From positions 1 to 31,551 of the IMG/VR virus record IMGVR_UViG_3300042541_000378: a stretch of 31,551 bases of DNA, one strand, 5' to 3'. The notes beneath the pieces are model-generated. The model saw only the letters and a program-made list of their open reading frames with translations, did no database searches and was not told where the DNA came from. The position numbers and the translations under genes are program-made. Positions within the stretch are counted from its first letter, which is position 1; each line of letters begins with the position of its first letter. This DNA is from a virus. Positions 21,425-28,295 of the stretch are shown here, piece by piece.

Positions 21425-22371
21425 AATGTATTAATTTTATTTCCCTTTTTTAAATTATCAATTGCCCAAAGTGGTTGGAAGTTAGTGTAATGATTTAACT
21501 CAATTAAATGTTGTTCATCCCTTGCTAAACTTACAGGGTAGATATGGTCTAAATGCCATTTACCATGATTACATAAATTCATTCCATCTGTAAATTGTTT
21601 TTCTAAATGCAATTTAAAAGTTTCAAAATCACACCCTAAAATTTCATGTGTTTTAGATTTTTTAGAATATCCTTGATTTTTAATTGATAATTTAATCAAG
21701 CTTCTAATATTACCCGTTAATTTAAATAATGGGTCTGTTTGTCTTCTTTGCTTTTTTTGAGCATGTTCTTTTTGTCTATTTTCTTTTACACTACGATATT
21801 TTTTACTTTTTATATCACTACAAATTTTGCAATAATAATTAATACCAAAAGGTTTATTTTTGGAAGCGTTAAAAAATTCTTTTGTTGCTGGATACCAATT
21901 AGAACAACAAGAACATTTTTTTTCTTTTTTATGTATATTAATAGATTCTTTACATGAATTACATTTTGGTTTTTTTATTATTTGAGAATTTAGCGTTCCA
22001 AGTGTATTTGTTTTTGATTCAGAACCACAAAAAACACATACTTTTTTAAAATAATGTCTTTCATATTTTGAAGAACCATATTTTAATCTACCTAAATATT
22101 CAATAATTTTATAAGAACCAAATTCAACACCTAAATATTTTTCTTTTAATTTATTTTCATTTTCCTTTTTATAGCAGTCTTTTTTTAATTTATTAATTAT
22201 TACTAATTTATCTTTTTTTTCTTTTAATTTATCACTATTTTTTATTCTATAAAGTTTATCCTGAATTGATTTACACCTTTTGCAGTTTGACCTTACACCA
22301 TCTTTACATCCAGGATGTTTGCCATATTCAATTAAATGCTTTTCTATTTTGCAAGTACTACATATCTTCAT
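21421..22371 (-). CDS. HNH endonuclease with zinc-ribbon modules
   Basis: The 316-aa product starts MKICSTCKIEKHLIEYGKH and has three or four CxxC pairs (CSTC, CKRC, CVFC, CNSC, CSCC, CKIC) forming likely zinc fingers across residues 4-185. A C-terminal HNH domain follows with HGKWHLDHIYPVSLARDEQH, LNHYTNFQPLWAIDNLKKGNK. It probably binds DNA through the zinc modules and cuts with the HNH domain. The C-terminal 110 residues match the enzyme at 20483-21148. The gene is very AT-rich, with long A/T runs. It is likely a free-standing homing-type nuclease. Confidence 0.85.
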   Translation of the reverse strand: MKICSTCKIEKHLIEYGKHPGCKDGVRSNCKRCKSIQDKLYRIKNSDKLKEKKDKLVIINKLKKDCYKKENENKLKEKYLGVEFGSYKIIEYLGRLKYGSSKYERHYFKKVCVFCGSESKTNTLGTLNSQIIKKPKCNSCKESINIHKKEKKCSCCSNWYPATKEFFNASKNKPFGINYYCKICSDIKSKKYRSVKENRQKEHAQKKQRRQTDPLFKLTGNIRSLIKLSIKNQGYSKKSKTHEILGCDFETFKLHLEKQFTDGMNLCNHGKWHLDHIYPVSLARDEQHLIELNHYTNFQPLWAIDNLKKGNKINTL

Positions 22372-22386
22372 AATTTTTTTTCTTTA

Positions 22387-22812
22387 TTATCCGTTAATTT
22401 TACTTGTTAAACTTCTTGTTAATTTATCCACCTTCATTTCTAACTCCATTATCTGAATTTGGTACGGGTCAGCTATTTCTTGTTTATACAATTTAAGATA
22501 CTCTTCTTTGCTGATTGACTCTATGCCTTCATTATCATTTTTAAATGCGTCTAACTCGCTTAAAAGTGCTTTATTTTGCATTGTAAGTTGTAAGTTTACA
22601 TTCTCTGCTTGTCTTAATATATCTTTAAAATTCAAAAAGACTTGTTTTATATCGTAAACGTTCCTATCAAATTCCATTGCAGCCAATAAACTTTCACGAT
22701 TTCCTTGCTTAATCTTCTGCGATATGAATTTATACTTCAATTCGCTTAGGAATGTATCTGATAAATTAATCTTCGTGTCAATGCTGCTATTCCAATATGC
22801 TATTTTTTCCAT
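22387..22812 (-). CDS. coiled-coil protein after the helicase gene
   Basis: The 141-aa product has a strongly helical middle and C-terminus (VNLQLTMQNKALLSELDAF and IQIMELEMKVDKLTRSL) with heptad patterns. No enzyme motif is seen. It starts 10 nt after the helicase stop with the early-type start context AAAAAAGTATG. It could be a helicase loader or partner because of its position, but this is only inferred. Confidence 0.65.
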   Translation of the reverse strand: MEKIAYWNSSIDTKINLSDTFLSELKYKFISQKIKQGNRESLLAAMEFDRNVYDIKQVFLNFKDILRQAENVNLQLTMQNKALLSELDAFKNDNEGIESISKEEYLKLYKQEIADPYQIQIMELEMKVDKLTRSLTSKING

Positions 22813-22822
22813 ACTTTTTTAT

Positions 22823-23857
22823 TTAAAATGGTACAACTTCTATAATCGAATCTCGGTTAAACAAATCCTCCTTATCAAAATTCTCGTTTACTTTTATTGC
22901 ACTTTCAACATTCATTTCTTTGTGTTTAATGTTTAAATCTCCACGATTCGAGTAAATTTCACCTCCAGTAATCGATTTCACATAGTACCGATACGAGCGT
23001 AAATTTAAGAAAAATTTATAAACGCCATTCTTACTTGTTCCTTTTGGTTTTGTTTTAGCTATTCTAACGTGCAATTCGTTATCAGTTGCGTATTCGCTAT
23101 TAAAAGTTAGAAAGTTTACGGGTGGCCTCCAAAAGATAAGCATTGACATTCCCTTACGAAACCAAACTTGTCCACCAGCAAAGTCTCTTGCAGTCGGCAT
23201 TGGATAGTAATAGTCGCCATCCTTTATCTTTTCAGCCTTTTGGTCTCTAACGTGTGTAATTACGCAATGGTGGCGATTGGTTAACTTTGCATTTTTACGC
23301 ACCATTCCTAAAACTCGGCTTAAATATCTATCTTCCCTGCCTAAATCAACCGGTAAATAATCTTCCTTTAATTCATTCCAAGGGTCAACAGTTGTAGTTT
23401 GAATGCTCACGTTATTATCCTTTTCAAACTTATCTACCATTTTGTAAAAGTCATCAATTGTAATATCTGCTTGGTCATCTACTATGAAAAAATGCTTTTC
23501 AACAAACGTTTCAGCTAACAATTTCTCTGATTCACTCATCATATTTGTGTTTTTTACGTATGGTTTTCCTACGAATTTGTGCATTATTTCGGAATAAACA
23601 TCGATATGCGAACCAGTTTCAGGAGAATAGATTACGTGCTTCCATCCATGTAGGCAAGATAAGTTAATTAGCATTTCAAACCAAAACTCACTCTTACCTG
23701 AAGCCGGCGCACCTGCCAAATATGTTGTGCTTCCAAGTCTAATCGTGTACGGAAAAGCATCCCATTGCCAACCAACGCTCTTACCCATCTCAATTCCATC
23801 GGTGTAAAGGTTGTTTAGTTCTTGCGATACATCTGATAGTTTCTTAATCATGGTCAT
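22823..23857 (-). CDS. DnaB-type replicative helicase
   Basis: The 344-aa product is a single RecA-like ATPase domain with Walker A GAPASGKS (residues 49-56), SPETGS, and a Walker B-like TTTVDPWNELKEDY. ITHVRDQK with a sensor/His motif and KTKPKGTSKNGVYKFFLNL near the end follow. This matches the C-terminal domain of DnaB/gp41-type helicases without the N-terminal primase-interaction domain. It would unwind DNA at the phage fork. A second ATG at 23851 (MIKKLSDV) is equally possible. It overlaps the replication protein gene by 14 bp. Confidence 0.85.
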   Translation of the reverse strand: MTMIKKLSDVSQELNNLYTDGIEMGKSVGWQWDAFPYTIRLGSTTYLAGAPASGKSEFWFEMLINLSCLHGWKHVIYSPETGSHIDVYSEIMHKFVGKPYVKNTNMMSESEKLLAETFVEKHFFIVDDQADITIDDFYKMVDKFEKDNNVSIQTTTVDPWNELKEDYLPVDLGREDRYLSRVLGMVRKNAKLTNRHHCVITHVRDQKAEKIKDGDYYYPMPTARDFAGGQVWFRKGMSMLIFWRPPVNFLTFNSEYATDNELHVRIAKTKPKGTSKNGVYKFFLNLRSYRYYVKSITGGEIYSNRGDLNIKHKEMNVESAIKVNENFDKEDLFNRDSIIEVVPF

Positions 23858-24587
23858 GAATTGTGTATGTTCCTACTATGCCTTTTCTCTCGGTTGTTAA
23901 TTCCGTTCCGTGTAAATCCATTGTGTTAGGTCTTGAAAAATAACCTATGCTACAAAACTTAAAATTGTTATCACTATGGAATTTATCTTTCTTGCAATTT
24001 AACATTGCGGTATGGATATTTGATTTTGTGTAACCTTGCTTTAATAAAATTATATATTTTTCTTTAACTTTCTTATTTATAATTACACATTTTTTATTGT
24101 AAATTTTATTGTAAGTCTGTAATAAAATATCAAAATCAATCACCTCCCCTTTAGGGGTTGGGGGTTTTTTTTCCTCTTCTTGTTCTTGTTCTTCTTCTTG
24201 TTCTTCTTGCGATAAAGTATCCATAGAGTATATATACTGTATCAATAGAGTATTCTTTACATTGGAAAGTTCTGATTCTAAACAGCTTAATACCTTTGGA
24301 GATGTAGAACCGTTGTATCTGTCCCAATTTCGTATTGCTATCTCATTTGTACCCTCGGAATACATTATTTTATTCTTATCAATAAAGAAATTTAACATCT
24401 TATTTGCCTTATCTAAATTAATATCTAAATCATAACAAACTTGTTTTTTTGAAATTTCATAAATTCCACATTGCTTTGTTTTTTCATTTGTAAGAAGATA
24501 TAAATAAAATAATTTTTGTTCCATTGTTAGTGATTCTATAAAGACATCCGACCAAAACGATGTGTGTATTTTTCTAAAAATAGCCAT
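23844..24587 (-). CDS. winged-helix replication protein (DnaD/replisome-organizer-like)
   Basis: The 247-aa product begins MAIFRKIHTSFWSDVFIESL, followed by a winged-helix-like region, EQKLFYLYLLTNEKTKQCGI and KKQVCYDLDINLDKANKMLN. This is the pattern of phage replisome organisers that load DnaB-type helicases. A Glu/Gln repeat and PPTPKGE then form a linker at about residues 126-146. A C-terminal DnaD-like domain with ILLKQGYTKSNIHTAMLNC follows. The helicase gene overlaps its end. It probably binds the origin and recruits the helicase. Confidence 0.8.
   Translation of the reverse strand: MAIFRKIHTSFWSDVFIESLTMEQKLFYLYLLTNEKTKQCGIYEISKKQVCYDLDINLDKANKMLNFFIDKNKIMYSEGTNEIAIRNWDRYNGSTSPKVLSCLESELSNVKNTLLIQYIYSMDTLSQEEQEEEQEQEEEKKPPTPKGEVIDFDILLQTYNKIYNKKCVIINKKVKEKYIILLKQGYTKSNIHTAMLNCKKDKFHSDNNFKFCSIGYFSRPNTMDLHGTELTTERKGIVGTYTIHDHD
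24143..24210 (-). repeat. in-frame GC palindrome and GAA/CAA triplet run
   Basis: The plus strand has CCCCTTTAGGGG at 24146-24157, flanked by CCT and TTGGGGG, inside otherwise AT-rich coding DNA. Next to it (24171-24210) is an imperfect run of GAA/CAA/GAG codons. Together they encode the Glu/Gln-rich and PPTPKGE linker of the replication protein. Confidence 0.7.
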
Positions 24588-24588
24588 A

Positions 24589-25098
24589 TCAAAAACCTTT
24601 ATTTTTTAAATTATAATCAAACATCTGAGTAAATTCAACGCCTTCTACGCCATATTTATATGTAAATAATTCAACTTTAGTCTTGTGATGTTCTATTATA
24701 TCACAATCATTAATTTCATTATTAAAAATATCACCTAAAAAAACAAATGAACTATTCGTATCAGCGCCTTTGCCAATTAAAGTTATTTTATAATTAAATA
24801 AATCACCTAACTTTCTATCTTCTAAATACGTTTTAACACCTTGCAAATAATTTAACGCTTGAAAAAAAGTGCTAACACCAATTTTATCTTTTTTTAATTC
24901 GATAATATTAATGCATCCTTTATAAAATCTCTTGTTATGATAATAAGGTTTTTTAATCTCAATTAAATCCGCAATTCCATAATTACCAATCCTTAATTGT
25001 CTTTTTAGCTTTCCAGTTAAATAAAGCCCTCTCTCTTGTAGCTTATCCTTGTCGGATAAATAAATGATTTCTTCCAAATCCTTCTCTAAAAATTCCAT
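24589..25098 (-). CDS. PD-(D/E)XK nuclease-like protein
   Basis: The 169-aa product shows an order of acidic and basic residues typical of this nuclease fold: E9/E10 in an N-terminal helix, D44 in IGNYGIADLIEI, E67 and K69 in INIIELKKDKIG, and Q80 in FFQALNYLQGVKTYL. This resembles NucS-like or NERD-like nuclease cores. It is the first gene after the promoter with kissing-loop leader A and lies one base before the replication protein gene. It could process phage DNA or degrade host DNA. The exact subfamily is uncertain. Confidence 0.7.
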   Translation of the reverse strand: MEFLEKDLEEIIYLSDKDKLQERGLYLTGKLKRQLRIGNYGIADLIEIKKPYYHNKRFYKGCINIIELKKDKIGVSTFFQALNYLQGVKTYLEDRKLGDLFNYKITLIGKGADTNSSFVFLGDIFNNEINDCDIIEHHKTKVELFTYKYGVEGVEFTQMFDYNLKNKGF

Positions 25099-25120
25099 AA
25101 CTTTCCGTTATTTAGTTAAT

Positions 25121-25208
25121 GCAAAAACACCGTTAAGATAGCCACGGTCAAACGGCATTTCTTAACAGATGTTTTGCTTATTAATTTCTTTTTGTAATTG
25201 ACCGTTAC
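25121..25208 (-). promoter_or_regulatory. kissing-loop leader RNA A
   Basis: In the minus-strand RNA a small hairpin, GUAA-CGGUCAA-UUAC (25208-25194), is followed 16 nt later by a long imperfect hairpin (25177-25121). The long hairpin has a GCC/GGC top stem, a GUUAAGA/UCUUAAC middle stem and an outer stem starting GCAAAACA. Its 10-nt loop contains UUGACCG (25151-25145), fully complementary to the 7-nt loop CGGUCAA of the small hairpin. The element begins 11 nt after the -7 box and ends 22 nt before the ATG at 25098. Confidence 0.78.
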
Positions 25209-25219
25209 TTAAGATTATG

Positions 25220-25227
25220 CAAATATA
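25220..25227 (-). promoter_or_regulatory. promoter upstream of leader A
   Basis: The -7 box TATATTTG is in the same TTATATTTGC context as the boxes at 28276 and 20459. No clear -33 TTTG is seen in the AT-rich DNA upstream. It would drive the nuclease, replication protein and helicase genes. Confidence 0.65.
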
Positions 25228-25238
25228 ATAAAATTATT

Positions 25239-25556
25239 CTAATAAAAATCTATTTCAATAAATTCTTCTCCTTTTTTTGTTTTTTCTTTATGTAATACAA
25301 GGTAAATTAAATCTCGGTCATTCACATTATACTTCTTTTGTAGTAAATCCAGCACTAACTTTGTAGGATTATCAATGTCGCTCATCATATTGCTGAATCC
25401 GTACGTTATTTTTAGCTGTTTAAATTGCTTTATTTCAATATCAGGCAGTAATCTCAACACCTGAATCTCGTATTTCTTGTATTCAGGTGACTTGAATCGC
25501 TTACCTTGCCATGCTTTGTTGACTGATAATGGCTTTATGTTTAGATTTATTATCAT
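25239..25556 (-). CDS. rusA: RusA-like Holliday junction resolvase
   Basis: The 105-aa product has the RusA signature: PLSVNKAWQGKRFKSPEY near the N-terminus, then SDIDNPTKLVLDLLQ with D60, D62, K66 and D70 as expected metal-site residues, and NVNDRDLIYLVLHK. It would cut four-way DNA junctions formed during phage replication and recombination before packaging. It follows the acetyltransferase-like gene by 4 nt and is the last gene of its transcription unit before promoter A. Confidence 0.88.
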   Translation of the reverse strand: MIINLNIKPLSVNKAWQGKRFKSPEYKKYEIQVLRLLPDIEIKQFKQLKITYGFSNMMSDIDNPTKLVLDLLQKKYNVNDRDLIYLVLHKEKTKKGEEFIEIDFY

Positions 25557-25560
25557 TTTA

Positions 25561-25947
25561 TTACTTATTAATTCTTAAATCTAATCTCATTCGATTGTGT
25601 TCTCTATTTGGCATTTTTTTAAATTGTAATTTTTTAAAAAATCCTATGGAAACTGATTCAACATCTGCTTCAAAAGCCATACAATTTTGATTTTCAACCA
25701 TATTTTTAATTAAACCTAAAACGTGCATTTTTGCGTATCCTAATTTTCTAAATTTTGGCGGAACATATAGTGTTCTAATATAACAAAAATCGTTATTAAT
25801 TGGTAAAGAATAAGCTATCAAGCATTTTTCATTAGATGTAATTACAATTGTTACATTATCACCTTCATAATGTTCAAGAAATGGATTAGGAATCTTTTTT
25901 CTTATTTGCATATTATGAAGCATTTTCATTTCTTTTTCTATTTCCAT
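25561..25947 (-). CDS. GNAT-family acetyltransferase-like protein
   Basis: The 128-aa product contains CYIRTLYVPPKFRKLGYAKM. The RKLGYA part fits the GNAT acetyl-CoA loop (R/Q-x-x-G-x-A), and the preceding beta strand and following helix match the fold. A later segment, MAFEADVESVSIGFFKKLQF, fits the end of a GNAT domain (FYxkxGF). It probably transfers an acetyl group to an unknown small molecule or host protein. Such genes occur in phages and may protect phage functions or alter the host, which is speculation here. Confidence 0.75.
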   Translation of the reverse strand: MEIEKEMKMLHNMQIRKKIPNPFLEHYEGDNVTIVITSNEKCLIAYSLPINNDFCYIRTLYVPPKFRKLGYAKMHVLGLIKNMVENQNCMAFEADVESVSIGFFKKLQFKKMPNREHNRMRLDLRINK

Positions 25948-25960
25948 TTTGTGATTTTTT

Positions 25961-26395
25961 TTATCCTAATATTAAACTTTCATCCAACTCAAAATACTCA
26001 ACATCACTCTCCACCTTATCCAATACTTTCAATTGAATTTCTCGCAATTCTTTAACATTCGCACAATTAATAACCGCATATTCCAACCAACTTAATGGCT
26101 GCTTTTTTTCTCCGAATATAAAACAATCGTTTAATTGGTCTGCAATTTCTTTGGTGTACATCAAAAACAATTCGTCATTCTTAAAGTTTTGATATGTTTT
26201 GATGTAATGCAATACACTACAATGTTCTTTTCCGCCCAAATAAGAACCTATCTTCTCTAAACTAAACAAAGTATTCTTTCTTAAAAATACCGCTGCGTAC
26301 ATCCGCTTATAGACCATATCTCTTTTGCGTGTAATTTCACAAACTCCGGATGATTTAATTACGGATAGTGTTTTTTCGATGTCTATTTGTTTCAT
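25961..26395 (-). CDS. protein with DnaA domain IV-like DNA-binding region
   Basis: The 144-aa product has RKRDMVYKRMYAAVFLRKNT followed by FSLEKIGSYLGGKEHCSVLH (about residues 23-63). It matches the bacterial DnaA C-terminal helix-turn-helix, where the hallmark is SLxxIGxxFGGRDHxTVxH. The AAA+ ATPase part of DnaA is absent. It may bind DnaA-box-like sites, either to mark the phage origin or to compete with host DnaA. It starts at an ATGA overlap with the upstream gene. Confidence 0.8.
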   Translation of the reverse strand: MKQIDIEKTLSVIKSSGVCEITRKRDMVYKRMYAAVFLRKNTLFSLEKIGSYLGGKEHCSVLHYIKTYQNFKNDELFLMYTKEIADQLNDCFIFGEKKQPLSWLEYAVINCANVKELREIQLKVLDKVESDVEYFELDESLILG

Positions 26396-26649
26396 ATTAT
26401 TTCTTCTTTAGTAATTTGTTCCCATTGCAAATCTAACCATTGCAAAAATGCTCGTTGTATTTGATTTTGTTGGTCGAATATTTCTATATTGCCAACGTCC
26501 ATAAAATGCTTATCTAATCTTCTTATCGCCTTTATTGCTTCGTTCTGCAATTGCTTTGCTTTAAATCTAAACGGAAAGTCTTCCAGTTTATCAGCGCACG
26601 TTGGTAAGATAGATGTTATGGATGTTAAAAAAAATTCTTCTTTAGTCAT
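26392..26649 (-). CDS. hypothetical early protein
   Basis: The 85-aa product MTKEEFFLTSITSILPTCAD... has a helical character with FRFKAKQLQNEAIKAIRRLD and a Trp/Gln-rich C-terminus. No family was recognised. Its ATG overlaps the upstream stop (ATGA) and its stop overlaps the next start, so it is embedded in a coupled series of small genes. Confidence 0.7.
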   Translation of the reverse strand: MTKEEFFLTSITSILPTCADKLEDFPFRFKAKQLQNEAIKAIRRLDKHFMDVGNIEIFDQQNQIQRAFLQWLDLQWEQITKEEII

Positions 26650-26843
26650 AGCTTTTCTATTTCTTGTTTAACTTCTTGCCAAAACTCAGTACCTCTGTCC
26701 GCTCCCATATATCCTAATACTTCATCACACGCAATAAGTGCGCATTGTTTAGTATAATCAAAAGTATAATGATGCTCACCTCTTTTAATTAAAATAATAA
26801 AAAAGTTATCAAATAATTCTTGCGCTTTCTCTTTTGCTGTCAT
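26646..26843 (-). CDS. small early protein (MTAKEKA type)
   Basis: The 65-aa product begins MTAKEKAQELFDNFF and has TKQCALIACDEVLGYMGADR and EFWQEVKQEIEKL. I recall short proteins with this AKELxxxF...KxCALIAVDEI...YWxEVKxEI pattern in many Bacteroidetes phages. No function is known. It overlaps the next gene by 4 bp. Confidence 0.75.
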   Translation of the reverse strand: MTAKEKAQELFDNFFIILIKRGEHHYTFDYTKQCALIACDEVLGYMGADRGTEFWQEVKQEIEKL

Positions 26844-26865
26844 TCTATATTCTTTTACGTATAAA

Positions 26866-27210
26866 TTATTTGATACCCTCGATATTATATTCTTTTAAAT
26901 ATAATTCTATCACTCTAACTGTCTTCTGCAAGTCTTCCTGAAATTGTCCTTTCTTGCGGCAACGTACAATACGTTTAATTATATCAAACTCGTATGCATT
27001 AAGTTCATTTTGTTCTGCGAATAGATACAAGCTGCCGTTTGAATTGTCGTAGTGAGTATCTTTATTTTCTTTGTACCCATCCTTTAAACTCATATAGTTT
27101 TCTGCTCTTTGTTTTGCCATCATATCTTTATATTCTTTGTCAATTGCCACCTTTAACAAATCATTGTATTCTTTCTCAATCTCTTTTGTTCTTGTTCTAA
27201 AATCTTTCAT
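26866..27210 (-). CDS. DUF3310-like protein
   Basis: The 114-aa product has a charged coiled N-terminal half. The C-terminal segment NELNAYEFDIIKRIVRCRKK, then QEDLQKTVRVIELYLKEY, fits the DUF3310 pattern (nuclear helix, then KYxxRxxKKGxxxEDLxKAxxYLxxxI). DUF3310 proteins in phages are sometimes annotated as nucleotide kinases, but this is not proven. A role in nucleotide or DNA metabolism is a weak inference. The start overlaps the upstream gene by 4 bp. Confidence 0.7.
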   Translation of the reverse strand: MKDFRTRTKEIEKEYNDLLKVAIDKEYKDMMAKQRAENYMSLKDGYKENKDTHYDNSNGSLYLFAEQNELNAYEFDIIKRIVRCRKKGQFQEDLQKTVRVIELYLKEYNIEGIK

Positions 27211-27452
27211 ATGTCTAAATTTAAATTGTAGTCGGTTAATGTTTCTCTTATAAATTCTCGTAATTTTTCCGCAACTTCTCTTTCTATTTCTGTTGAGTTT
27301 CCATCATTTGATAATATACTACGACCATATTTAGTTGTTTCTCTTAAATGTTGGTCTAAATCCCATATGGCTAATTTCCACTTGTAGCCATTTAAAGCTA
27401 ATTGTAAATCTTCTCGTTCTTCTTCTCCGTCAAATTCTAATGTTACTTTCAT
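27207..27452 (-). CDS. conserved small early protein
   Basis: The 81-aa product starts MKVTLEFDGEEEREDLQLAL and has WKLAIWDLDQHLRETTKYG. I recall this WKxALWDLDQxLR pattern in a family of short proteins of Bacteroidetes and Firmicutes phages. The function is unknown. The ATGA overlaps at both ends point to translational coupling. Confidence 0.78.
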   Translation of the reverse strand: MKVTLEFDGEEEREDLQLALNGYKWKLAIWDLDQHLRETTKYGRSILSNDGNSTEIEREVAEKLREFIRETLTDYNLNLDI

Positions 27453-27610
27453 TTTTTTTGTTTTTTAGTTTCCCAATACATATTACATTTACCATCTTTA
27501 ACTATTGCTTTCATCCAACTTTGCCAAAAATCGCTTGAGGGAGCAGTAAATCTGTAGCAAGATTCTTTAACCTTGCAATCTTTACCTGTGCATTTTGCTA
27601 TATCTGCCAT
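27449..27610 (-). CDS. small four-cysteine protein
   Basis: The 53-aa product begins MADIAKCTGKDCKVKESCYR and has a last Cys in GKCNMYW, giving C-x4-C-x4-C...C, a possible zinc site. I recall the CxGxDCxxKExCYRFTAP pattern in small Bacteroidetes phage proteins. The ATG at 27610 overlaps the upstream stop as TAATG, and the family starts here. A longer version from 27637 is therefore rejected. Confidence 0.8.
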   Translation of the reverse strand: MADIAKCTGKDCKVKESCYRFTAPSSDFWQSWMKAIVKDGKCNMYWETKKQKK

Positions 27611-27786
27611 TATTTCCCTTGTTGCATTCCGTACCATTCATCAACTCCGTTCAACGACATTTGCTTCTTGCCATTTGGGTATATCGTTTTTGCTATTTTA
27701 AGCGTGTTTAATGGTACATAAGTGTTTTCTAATGTACTTGGTTTAACATCCTTGTTTAACCATGCTGAAATTGCTTTTAAATTCAT
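27610..27786 (-). CDS. hypothetical small early protein
   Basis: The 58-aa frame from an ATG at 27786 has the product MNLKAISAWLNKDVKPSTLE, then YVPLNTLKIAKTIYPNGKKQ and a DEWYGMQQGK end. It fills the gap between the HNH gene and the four-cysteine gene, and it ends in TAATG overlap with the latter. No family was recognised. Confidence 0.7.
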   Translation of the reverse strand: MNLKAISAWLNKDVKPSTLENTYVPLNTLKIAKTIYPNGKKQMSLNGVDEWYGMQQGK

Positions 27787-27797
27787 AGTGTTTTGTT

Positions 27798-28253
27798 TTA
27801 TTTGTTTAAAATTTCTGCTACTAATTTTGCTACTCTACCCGCATCGTCTTCATTTTCAAAAGAACCAAAATATCTTGTTCCTTTTTTAGTTAACATTGAA
27901 ACACTAAATCCCTTATTAGTAGCGTAAACGTAATCATACATAGATGTTTTTGGTATTTGTTTAGCTAATATATTTTGGCTTTGTGTTACAACCTCTAAAT
28001 TTGACAATTTATTATTTGAACGATTACCATCTTTGTGATGAACTACAAGTGAATGACCATTTGGTGTATGATTTAAAAAAGCAATCGCAACTAAAACATG
28101 AACGCCACCACCTGAGCATTGAATATATCCATCTGCAGATATTGTTTTTTTATATAAAAAATATTCTCCACTTGGTTTTAATCTTCTTACGTTACCTAAA
28201 TCACTTATTTCTAATTCAGTGTTTTTAAATGTTATTTGTTTCCAGTTTTCCAT
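27798..28253 (-). CDS. HNH endonuclease (NUMOD4-HNH-AP2-like)
   Basis: The 151-aa product begins with a NUMOD4-like segment (NWKQITFKNTELEISDLGNV). A full HNH_3-type core follows, VHVLVAIAFLNHTPNGHSLV then VHHKDGNRSNNKLSNLEVVT with the HHKDGN active site. A C-terminal AP2-like DNA-binding end is formed by GFSVSMLTKKGTRYFGSF and DDAGRVAKL. It is a homing-type endonuclease, not obviously linked to an intron here. It is the first gene of the early region, directly after a TATATTTG promoter and palindrome. Confidence 0.88.
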   Translation of the reverse strand: MENWKQITFKNTELEISDLGNVRRLKPSGEYFLYKKTISADGYIQCSGGGVHVLVAIAFLNHTPNGHSLVVHHKDGNRSNNKLSNLEVVTQSQNILAKQIPKTSMYDYVYATNKGFSVSMLTKKGTRYFGSFENEDDAGRVAKLVAEILNK

Positions 28254-28275
28254 ATATTTTGTTAATTGATATATG

Positions 28276-28283
28276 CAAATATA
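28276..28283 (-). promoter_or_regulatory. first early promoter (-7 box)
   Basis: The minus strand reads TATATTTG in the context TTATATTTGCAT, the same as the box at 25220, 22 nt before the ATG at 28253. It lies downstream of the late terminator and upstream of the whole early region. Confidence 0.7.
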
Positions 28284-28295
28284 AATATAAATGTG

